From Clostridiales bacterium (GTDB lineage: Bacteria; Bacillota; Clostridia; Lachnospirales; Lachnospiraceae), in assembly GCA_019418195.1 (NCBI GenBank), contig DYCJ01000171.1, positions 1-5,422 of the forward strand: 5,422 nucleotides of DNA, given 5' to 3'. The position numbers and the translations under genes are program-made. The number at the start of each line of letters is the position of its first letter. The stretch's first letter is position 1. The notes beneath the pieces are model-generated. The model was not told the origin of the DNA. It worked only from the letters and a program-made list of their open reading frames with translations, and ran no database searches. This document shows positions 1 through 4,922 of the stretch, in pieces.

Positions 1-57
1 CCCTGCTATAGCGGATTGCAGGTACAAGGTACCGCTAACACCCCGGCTGCACGAGCC
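1..57 (-). ncRNA. ffs: Signal recognition particle RNA (large bacterial type), 5' Alu-domain part, partial
   Basis: Read on the minus strand this stretch carries the signature of the Alu domain of Gram-positive SRP RNA: a TTAGCGGTACC block, then TTGTACC, then TGCAATCCGCTATAGCAGGG at the window edge. The inverted repeats fit the known fold of this domain: GGTAC/GTACC (21-25 with 29-33), TAGCGG/CCGCTA (9-14 with 32-37), and CCTGC pairing with GCAGG nearer the edge. SRP RNA is the scaffold of the particle that, with Ffh, delivers nascent membrane and secreted proteins to the translocase. The Alu domain is present in Firmicutes such as Bacillus and Clostridia and absent from the short E. coli 4.5S RNA. 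The RNA runs off the left edge, so its Ffh-binding S domain is not visible. The 5' end near base 57 is inferred from the promoter at 61-89 and could be off by several bases. Identification rests on remembered family sequence. Confidence 0.88.
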
Positions 58-60
58 TTA

Positions 61-89
61 ATTTTACATGATTTTTTTATAATTGTCAA
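61..89 (-). promoter_or_regulatory. Promoter of the SRP RNA gene (sigma-A type)
   Basis: On the minus strand there is a perfect -35 TTGACA (84-89), a 17-base A/T-rich spacer and a -10 TAAAAT (61-66, five of six consensus bases). The SRP RNA sequence begins about 4 bases after the -10 element, and a start at any of the next few purines is possible. A near-consensus promoter with no ribosome binding site or reading frame after it is what a highly expressed stable RNA needs. Confidence 0.78.
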
Positions 90-113
90 TAGCTGGTGAA
101 AATGAGTTGTTTC

Positions 114-142
114 TTGAAACATAACCGAGAATATGTTAGACT
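114..142 (+). promoter_or_regulatory. Candidate promoter for the Rpn-like gene (distal)
   Basis: TTGAAA (114-119), a 17-base spacer, then TAGACT (137-142) preceded by TGT, which gives an extended -10. If used, it would give a leader of about 140 bases that contains the GCCTC/GAGGC inverted repeat at 208-226. It lies back to back with the SRP RNA promoter, 24 bases away. It competes with the candidate at 240-268, and sequence alone does not decide between them. Confidence 0.35.
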
Positions 143-239
143 TCTTTTATCTTAATCGGCAGGCATATCGCCATATCTTCAGCCGTCAGAGATTCTGGTA
201 GTTCTTTGCCTCAGCAATTCCGAGGCGAAAATCAACCGC

Positions 240-268
240 TTGTAACTTACAGTGACATCCGATATAAT
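240..268 (+). promoter_or_regulatory. Candidate promoter for the Rpn-like gene (proximal)
   Basis: TTGTAA (240-245, four of six consensus bases), exactly 17 bases, then a perfect TATAAT (263-268). Transcription would start near base 275, leaving only about 12 bases before the ATG at 287. The ribosome binding site would then sit at the extreme 5' end of the message, which is unusual, so the distal promoter may be the working one. Confidence 0.4.
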
Positions 269-286
269 GAAGAAAGGAAAAAGCCT

Positions 287-1336
287 ATGAAAAATGAACT
301 GGCTGGAGATATTGCTCTGGCAAAAGGAAAGAGTCAGTATGATACATACTGCAAACGGATTCTGGCAAATAAAATCATTCTTGCCTGGATACTGAAATAT
401 GTGGCAGAAGAATTTGCTGATATGGATATCAGCAAGATCAAAGAGTGTATTGGTACAGATGTACAGATATCAGAAGTTAATGTTCTGCCAGGAAGAACGA
501 ATATGCCGGAAACTGAACGGATTATAGGAGAATCAGCAGAAGACGCAGTGCCTGGTGAGGGCGAATTGTACTATGATATCAGATTTTCCGTATATTATGC
601 CCGCCAGAAACAAAGGATCAAGCTGATCATTAATGTGGAAGCGCAGAAAGAGTTTTATCCGGGGTATTCTATTATAACACGAGGAATATTTTACGGGGCA
701 CGGATGCTTTCCGCACAGAAGGGGGTTGAATTTACCGGGAGAGATTATGATAATATCCGTAAAGTGTACAGCATATGGATCTGCATGAACGCACCGGATT
801 ATATTGGAAATGCTATTTCGTTTTTTCATATTCAAAAAGAAGACACTATCCCGGGAATTCCAGATAAAAAAGAAACTTACGACAAGCTGACAGTTGCCAC
901 GATCTGCTTAAATCCCAGATCCGAAAAAGGCAACCGGTTGACAAAGATGCTTGGCATACTTTTATCTCCGAGACTTGATTCCGGGGAAAAGATACACCAA
1001 TTGGAATACGAATTTGACATACCGATGGAAAATGATATGGGAGAGGAGTTGAACCAAATGTGTAATCTGAGTGATTATGTAGTTGAAATCGGACTTAAAG
1101 AGGGAAGGGAACAAGGAATAAAAGAGGGAATAAAAGAGGGAATAAAAGAGGGAATAGAACAGGGAATACAACAGGGAATACAACAAGGAATACAACAAGG
1201 AATACAACAAGGCAAAGAACAGCTTCTTACACAGCAGGTAGCAAAGAAACATGCGAAAGGTAAATCCGTGCAGGAGATTGCAGATGAATTAGAAGAGGAC
1301 GAAAAAGTTATTCGCAGAATATTGGAAAAGTTATAA
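287..1336 (+). CDS. Rpn-like PD-(D/E)XK nuclease family protein ('PD-(D/E)XK nuclease family transposase')
   Basis: A 349-residue protein of the Rpn/PDDEXK type that is numerous in Lachnospiraceae. Family members related to RpnA are DNA endonucleases linked to recombination, but most are uncharacterised. Visible features: an N-terminal segment CKRILANKIILAWILKY (about residues 22-38) typical of the group, and a nuclease core with Asp97 in YYDIRF and Glu118-Ala-Gln120 in NVEAQKE, fitting the D...(E)xQ variant of the fold. After the core come a Gly-x-x-x repeat tract (269-312) and a small HTH-like tail (KGKSVQEIADELEEDEKVIR, about 321-340). The ATG at 287 is chosen because AGGAAA (275-280) lies 6 bases upstream. 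A TTG at 206 extends the frame by 27 residues but has no ribosome binding site. The gene appears more AT-rich than its downstream neighbours, consistent with mobility of the family, and looks intact. Family assignment is good; nuclease activity is inferred. Confidence 0.85.
   Translation: MKNELAGDIALAKGKSQYDTYCKRILANKIILAWILKYVAEEFADMDISKIKECIGTDVQISEVNVLPGRTNMPETERIIGESAEDAVPGEGELYYDIRFSVYYARQKQRIKLIINVEAQKEFYPGYSIITRGIFYGARMLSAQKGVEFTGRDYDNIRKVYSIWICMNAPDYIGNAISFFHIQKEDTIPGIPDKKETYDKLTVATICLNPRSEKGNRLTKMLGILLSPRLDSGEKIHQLEYEFDIPMENDMGEELNQMCNLSDYVVEIGLKEGREQGIKEGIKEGIKEGIEQGIQQGIQQGIQQGIQQGKEQLLTQQVAKKHAKGKSVQEIADELEEDEKVIRRILEKL
1091..1222 (+). repeat. 12-bp tandem repeat encoding Gly-x-x-x units inside the Rpn-like gene
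   Basis: Eleven in-frame 12-bp units encode GLKE, GREQ, three GIKE, GIEQ, four GIQQ and GKEQ. Units at 1115, 1127 and 1139 are identical (ggaataaaagag). Units at 1175, 1187 and 1199 are identical (ggaatacaacaa), and the unit at 1163 differs from these by one base. Because the unit length is a multiple of three, gain or loss of copies keeps the frame. The peptide is charged/polar with Ile or Leu at fixed spacing and probably forms a long helix linking the nuclease core to the C-terminal tail. Similar tracts are common in this protein family. Confidence 0.95.
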
Positions 1337-1342
1337 AGTTTT

Positions 1343-1371
1343 TTGATGAAAGAAACTATTTAATGTATACA
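1343..1371 (+). promoter_or_regulatory. Candidate promoter for the radical SAM gene cluster
   Basis: TTGATG (1343-1348), a 17-base spacer, then TATACA (1366-1371), each matching four of six consensus bases. Its -10 element runs into the left arm of the inverted repeat at 1368-1392, so transcription would start inside that repeat's loop. It is the best candidate in the 89-base gap but weak, and it is mainly suggested by the need for a start ahead of the downstream genes. Confidence 0.28.
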
Positions 1372-1392
1372 CCGGCTATAACGGCCGGTGTA
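1368..1392 (+). terminator. Perfect 9-bp inverted repeat after the Rpn-like gene (possible terminator or operator)
   Basis: TACACCGGC (1368-1376) and GCCGGTGTA (1384-1392) pair perfectly across a 7-base loop (TATAACG). It lies 31 bases after the Rpn-like stop codon and 33 bases before the radical SAM start, a usual place for an intrinsic terminator. No clear run of U follows on either strand (AAATTTG on the plus side), so it is at best a weak terminator. A DNA-level operator overlapping the candidate promoter is an alternative. Confidence 0.4.
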
Positions 1393-1425
1393 AAATTTGT
1401 GCGATAAAGAAACGGAGCATTTAAT

Positions 1426-3207
1426 ATGAATATTCTTTTAGCAGCGATAAACGCAAAATATATCCACTCCAATCTTGCAGTGTACAGCCTGCGAGCATAT
1501 GCCCGCAAGTTTATCCAAGAAACGGAGATTGAAGAGTACACGATCAACCAGCCCATAGATGAAATCTTCATGGACATCTATACACATAGACCGGATATCC
1601 TGTGCTTTTCCTGCTATCTGTGGAATATCAGCTATGTGGAGCAGCTCATCCGGGAAATACCGAAAGTGCTGCCCGATACGAAGATATGGCTGGGAGGTCC
1701 GGAAGTTTCCTATAATGCCGGAGAAATGCTGGAGAAGTATCCCGGACTGACAGGGATCATCTGCGGGGAGGGCGAGGAAACGTTTCTGGAGCTCATGGAC
1801 TACTATCATTCTGGAATAGAGCTTGCAGCAGTGAGAAAAGACACGGACTGTTGCAAATCGATGGTCACGGATCTTTCAGAAATCCGGGGGATCGTATATC
1901 GAAACAGTGATGGAAGTATCATGGAGACGCAGCCCCGACCGGTGCTTAATCTGAGCAGGGTTCCGTTTGCATATGAGCACGTTGAGGACTTCCGCAACCG
2001 AATCATTTATTATGAGTCCAGCAGAGGATGTCCGTTTTCGTGCAGTTACTGCCTCTCGTCCATTGACAAATGTCTCCGGTTCCGTGATCTTGAACTTGTG
2101 AAACAGGAGCTTCAGTTTTTTATCGACCATGAGGTGCCGCAGGTAAAGTTTGTAGACCGGACGTTTAACTGCCGGCACGACCATGCCATGGCGGTGTGGA
2201 AATATATCAAAGATCATGACAAAGGCATGACAAACTTTCATTTTGAGATAGCGGCGGATCTTCTTAATGAAGAAGAAATCGCGTTGATCCGCAGTATGCG
2301 TCCGGGGCTTATTCAGCTTGAGATTGGTATCCAGTCTGCGAACAGCGAGACAATATCTGAGATAAAGAGAAGGATGGATCTGGGAAAAGTAGAACGCACG
2401 GTGTCGGAGATACGAGAGAACAGAAATGTGCATCAGCATTTGGATCTGATCGCAGGGCTTCCGCATGAGAACTATGACAGCTTCGCGAAGTCCTTTGACC
2501 GCGTGTACGCAATGCAGCCGGATCAGTTGCAGCTTGGATTTTTAAAAGTGTTGAAGGGGTCTCTGATGCATGAGAAGACACGGGAATACGGGCTTGTGTA
2601 TCAGGACCGCCCACCCTATGAAGTGCTTTCCACCAAATGGCTGCCTTACGCTGATGTGATCCGCCTTAAAAAGATTGAAGAGATGGTAGAAGTCTATTAT
2701 AACAGCGGGCAGTTCAGAAATACGATGGAACATATAGAAAAAGAGTTTCCGGGGGCATTTGCCATGTTTGGAGCATTGGCAGATTATTACGAAGAAAACG
2801 GTCTGTTCGGTCTAAGCCATTCGCGTATCGCAAGATATGAGATTCTGTTTCGCTTTCTGGAGAAACGTACAGAGAAACATAAAGAAAAACTGGACGAGTA
2901 TGCACAGTGGTTGACACTGGACCTGTATCTGAGAGATAATGTGAGAAACCGTCCGCAGTTTCTTCCGGATAATAAAGTGAGTTCAGATGAGGCGGCCTTG
3001 TTTTACAAGTCAGAGGAAGCGGAACATCGATATCTGAGTTCATACACTGGATACGACAGAAGACAGATGCGTAAGATGACCCATCTGGAACGGCTGTTCG
3101 GCAGGCTGATCCTGTTTGATTACCGGGAGAGAAACCCGCTCAGCGGGGATGCAAAGACATATAAAATAGAAGATCAGGAAAGGAAGACTGAAAATGAATT
3201 TTCATGA
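1426..3207 (+). CDS. B12-binding-domain radical SAM protein, DUF4080 type
   Basis: A 593-residue protein with the architecture of cobalamin-dependent radical SAM enzymes (BchE-like class). Residues about 1-130 form a B12-binding-like Rossmann domain: the NAKYIHSNLAVYSLRA start, LGGPEVS at 89-95 and GEGEE at 114-118. No DxHxxG motif is seen, so any cobalamin would be bound without a lower-ligand His, as usual for the class. The radical SAM core follows, with its 4Fe-4S motif Cys202-x3-Cys206-x2-Cys209 intact, then LEIGIQS at 298-304 and DLIAGLP at 340-346. The C-terminal 180 or so residues match the DUF4080 extension. Such enzymes cleave S-adenosylmethionine to a 5'-deoxyadenosyl radical and often methylate unreactive carbons, but the substrate of the DUF4080 group is unknown to me. 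The start is supported by GGAG (1414-1417) 8 bases upstream. Its 3' end overlaps the next small gene by 14 bases. Confidence 0.93.
   Translation: MNILLAAINAKYIHSNLAVYSLRAYARKFIQETEIEEYTINQPIDEIFMDIYTHRPDILCFSCYLWNISYVEQLIREIPKVLPDTKIWLGGPEVSYNAGEMLEKYPGLTGIICGEGEETFLELMDYYHSGIELAAVRKDTDCCKSMVTDLSEIRGIVYRNSDGSIMETQPRPVLNLSRVPFAYEHVEDFRNRIIYYESSRGCPFSCSYCLSSIDKCLRFRDLELVKQELQFFIDHEVPQVKFVDRTFNCRHDHAMAVWKYIKDHDKGMTNFHFEIAADLLNEEEIALIRSMRPGLIQLEIGIQSANSETISEIKRRMDLGKVERTVSEIRENRNVHQHLDLIAGLPHENYDSFAKSFDRVYAMQPDQLQLGFLKVLKGSLMHEKTREYGLVYQDRPPYEVLSTKWLPYADVIRLKKIEEMVEVYYNSGQFRNTMEHIEKEFPGAFAMFGALADYYEENGLFGLSHSRIARYEILFRFLEKRTEKHKEKLDEYAQWLTLDLYLRDNVRNRPQFLPDNKVSSDEAALFYKSEEAEHRYLSSYTGYDRRQMRKMTHLERLFGRLILFDYRERNPLSGDAKTYKIEDQERKTENEFS
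3181..3186 (+). promoter_or_regulatory. Ribosome binding site of the 33-residue micropeptide gene
   Basis: AGGAAG at 3181-3186 lies 7 bases before the ATG at 3194, inside the last codons of the radical SAM gene. A well-placed site here is the main DNA-level argument that the small frame is translated. Confidence 0.7.
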
Positions 3208-3295
3208 CAAACGGTTCAGACGTATTGTTTCTATTATTATTCTGCTTGTAATAGCTGCCATGGTACTTACAATGGTGCTGCCATACATTGTGTAA
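3194..3295 (+). CDS. 33-residue single-span membrane micropeptide
   Basis: A short gene in the +2 frame that starts 14 bases before the radical SAM stop. It has a good ribosome binding site (AGGAAG, 7-base spacing) and a TAA stop at 3293-3295. The peptide has a basic N-terminus, MNFHDKRFRR, followed by about 20 hydrophobic residues (from about residue 11, rich in Ile, Leu, Val and Met) and a PYIV end. That is the layout of a small membrane protein with the N-terminus in the cytoplasm and one transmembrane helix. There is no signal-peptidase-like site, so it is more likely an anchor than a secreted peptide. In shape it resembles Firmicutes micropeptides such as the stressosome anchor Prli42, but I cannot claim homology. 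Overlap with the upstream gene suggests translational coupling and a role tied to the cluster or to general membrane stress. Its function is unknown. Confidence 0.72.
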   Translation: MNFHDKRFRRIVSIIILLVIAAMVLTMVLPYIV

Positions 3296-3343
3296 GTAAT
3301 TCAGAGTTACGGAGAAGATTCGGGAGAGGCGGCAGATAATGTC

Positions 3344-3349
3344 AGGAAA
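3344..3349 (+). promoter_or_regulatory. Ribosome binding site favouring the second ATG of the PurM/HypE-like gene
   Basis: AGGAAA at 3344-3349 is 7 bases before the ATG at 3357. The earlier in-frame ATG at 3339 has its own GGGAGAGG (3322-3329) 9 bases upstream, so both starts are possible. The peptide MRIGKIT from 3357 looks like the usual beginning of the family, which decides the choice here. Confidence 0.45.
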
Positions 3350-3356
3350 AAACGAA

Positions 3357-4394
3357 ATGAGGATTGGAAAGATCACACAGACTGCCTGGCAGCGGTCTGT
3401 CAGAAAACAGCTGCATACAGAAGATGACAGGACTCTGTCCGGTCCGTCTCCATGGGAGACGTGCTCCGCATCAGATACAGAGGCAGGCGGATATGTGTGG
3501 ACAGATGCCCATGCGGCCGGCGATGATGACAGAACAGGATACTATGCAGTATATCATGCTGCCGGTGAACTTGCCGCCCGCGGTGTGCGTGCAAAAGGAG
3601 TGTCTGTACGTGTCATGCTTCCGTTCCGGAGCAGTGAGGATAAGCTTGGCAGGATTGCTGCCGGTGTGGACCGCGCCTGCAGGGAAATGGATATGCAGGT
3701 GACAGCTTTTCAGGGGGAAGTGACCGGAGCGGTACGACAGACGGTCGTCTTTGCAAGTGCTGCAGGTACGGGAAAACTCCAGGTATCGCAGCAAAAGCAG
3801 ATCAAGGCAGAATGTAGTGAACTCAAGAGCCAGAAAAAGGGAAATATGCACCGTGAGATAGTCCAGTGCGGGTATGCCGGGTTAGAGGGAGCACTCCGTA
3901 TACTCGGGGAATCACGGGAAGATCTGGAGGAGAGATTTGTATCCGCGTTTCTCGATCAGGCGGAAACACTGAATGGAGCTCTGGTCAGACCGCAACAGCT
4001 TTTGAAAATATTCGGATCAGACAGTATGGCAGCAGTGCGCCAGATCGGAAGCGGGGGTATTCTGGCAGCCCTGTGGGAACTCGCTGAGACTGCTCATACC
4101 GGATTTGAGATCGACATGGCGCAGATTGCCTTAAAGCAGGAAACAGTGGAAATCTGTGAGTTCTATCGGCTGAATCCGTATCTTATGACATCGGCAGGAA
4201 GTTACCTCATACTGACCTCGGAAGCAGAGAATGTTGTCCGCGTATTTGAAGAAGCGGGGGTGCGTGCAGTCAGACTCGGTGCGGCGAGGCACCAGAATGC
4301 AAGGGTGATCCGCAATGGCGGGGAGATCAGGTATCTGGACAGGCCGGCTCCGGACGAATTGGAACGGTGGAGAGCAGAGAAACTTAAACAGTGA
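3357..4394 (+). CDS. AIR synthase-related (PurM/HypE-like) protein with degenerate nucleotide-binding motifs
   Basis: A 345-residue protein with the layout of PurM/HypE-type ATP-binding enzymes as found in Clostridia 'AIR synthase-related' or 'hydrogenase maturation factor' entries. It has an MRIGKIT start, an N-terminal half ending near the basic stretch at about residues 150-165, and a C-terminal half with ILAALWELAETAHTGFEID and QETVEICEFYRLNPYLMTSAG, which are strongly family-like. Several motifs usually conserved are altered. The glycine/Asp loop (GAGxGEDxA) is GPSPWE at 29-34, STDP is WTDA around Asp50, the GGHTEVTGAV element is FQGEVTGAV (118-126), and HDVTEGG is RQIGSGG (228-234). Loss of these acidic and His residues suggests weak or no ATP-dependent catalysis, perhaps a binding or regulatory role. 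An alternative start is 3339 (+6 residues). The gene follows the micropeptide by 61 bases and precedes the Lrp-type gene by 24 bases. No hydrogenase genes are visible, so the symbol hypE is not used. Confidence 0.8.
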   Translation: MRIGKITQTAWQRSVRKQLHTEDDRTLSGPSPWETCSASDTEAGGYVWTDAHAAGDDDRTGYYAVYHAAGELAARGVRAKGVSVRVMLPFRSSEDKLGRIAAGVDRACREMDMQVTAFQGEVTGAVRQTVVFASAAGTGKLQVSQQKQIKAECSELKSQKKGNMHREIVQCGYAGLEGALRILGESREDLEERFVSAFLDQAETLNGALVRPQQLLKIFGSDSMAAVRQIGSGGILAALWELAETAHTGFEIDMAQIALKQETVEICEFYRLNPYLMTSAGSYLILTSEAENVVRVFEEAGVRAVRLGAARHQNARVIRNGGEIRYLDRPAPDELERWRAEKLKQ

Positions 4395-4418
4395 TCGATC
4401 GGCAGGAGGAAAAATAAG

Positions 4419-4922
4419 ATGAGTAAAAATAAAGAAGCTTTGAGGATTGAGATACTCAGATATCTTGAGAAGCACAGCAGGGTAAACTTAAACGATCTTG
4501 CGGCCCTGATGGGCACGGAAGAGGCGGAGGTTGCCAATGAGATGGCAGAGATGGAGAAGGAGAAGATCATCTGCGGCTATCATACACTGATCGACTGGGA
4601 TAAGACGGGAGTCGAGATGGTGACAGCCCTGATCGAGGTGCGTGTGACCCCTCAGAGGGACCGGGGATTTGACCGTCTTGCGGAGCGGATTTACAATTAT
4701 CCGGAAGTCTACGCTGTTTATCTCATCTCGGGAAGTTATGATCTGCTTGTGACACTGGAAGGAAAGAGCCTGAAGGAAGTTTCACGTTTTGTCTCAGAGA
4801 AGCTGTCGCCCATCGAAGGTGTGCTCAACACAGCGACGCATTTTATCCTGAAAAAATATAAAGACCACGGCACGATCATGACACCGAAGAAAGAGTCGGA
4901 AAGGATAATGGTGATGCCGTGA
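4419..4922 (+). CDS. Lrp/AsnC-family transcriptional regulator
   Basis: A 167-residue DNA-binding regulator. The N-terminal winged helix-turn-helix covers about residues 5-60 (LRIEILRYLEKHSRVNLNDL, then a recognition region ending in KIICGYHTLIDWDKTG). The C-terminal ligand-binding RAM domain covers about residues 65-145, with the characteristic turn SGSYDLLV at 104-111. Lrp/AsnC proteins assemble as dimers to octamers and sense amino acids or related small molecules. The start is well supported by AGGAGG (4404-4409) with 9-base spacing. Its stop codon overlaps the start of the following aminotransferase gene by one base. A local regulator of that gene, or of the whole cluster, is therefore the likely role. 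The effector cannot be read from the sequence. Length is close to the family norm and the gene looks intact. Confidence 0.93.
   Translation: MSKNKEALRIEILRYLEKHSRVNLNDLAALMGTEEAEVANEMAEMEKEKIICGYHTLIDWDKTGVEMVTALIEVRVTPQRDRGFDRLAERIYNYPEVYAVYLISGSYDLLVTLEGKSLKEVSRFVSEKLSPIEGVLNTATHFILKKYKDHGTIMTPKKESERIMVMP

Noticed and set aside
45..66. GGCT/AGCC hairpin followed by TTAATTTTA as a plus-strand terminator
   Set aside because: The stem is only 4 bp, and the sequence is better explained as the 5' end of the minus-strand SRP RNA and its -10 element.
206..286. N-terminal extension of the Rpn-like protein from a TTG codon at 206
   Set aside because: There is no ribosome binding site before 206. 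The ATG at 287 has AGGAAA at good spacing and gives the usual family N-terminus. The extension also overlaps the proximal promoter candidate.
1091..1222. CRISPR array
   Set aside because: The repeat units are 12 bp, directly adjacent with no spacers, and in frame inside a coding region.
962..1252. Minus-strand frame with repeated FYSL/LYSL units
   Set aside because: It is the reverse shadow of the 12-bp repeat tract in the Rpn-like gene. It has no ribosome binding site and the plus-strand gene fits a known family.
1876..2466. 196-residue minus-strand open frame inside the radical SAM gene
   Set aside because: It lies opposite a strongly supported conserved gene, has no recognisable domain and has no fitting start signal.
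3266..3296. Imperfect inverted repeat CTTAC...GTAAG around the micropeptide stop codon as a terminator
   Set aside because: The stem has bulges and no U-tract follows, so it does not support a transcript end within the cluster.
3364..3702. Plus-strand alternative frame of 112 codons at the start of the PurM-like gene
   Set aside because: It overlaps the 3357-4394 frame, which carries family motifs throughout. I checked whether the degenerate N-terminal half could come from a frameshift, but family-like blocks (ITQTAWQRSVRKQ, GVSVRVMLPF, EVTGAV) stay in the same frame.
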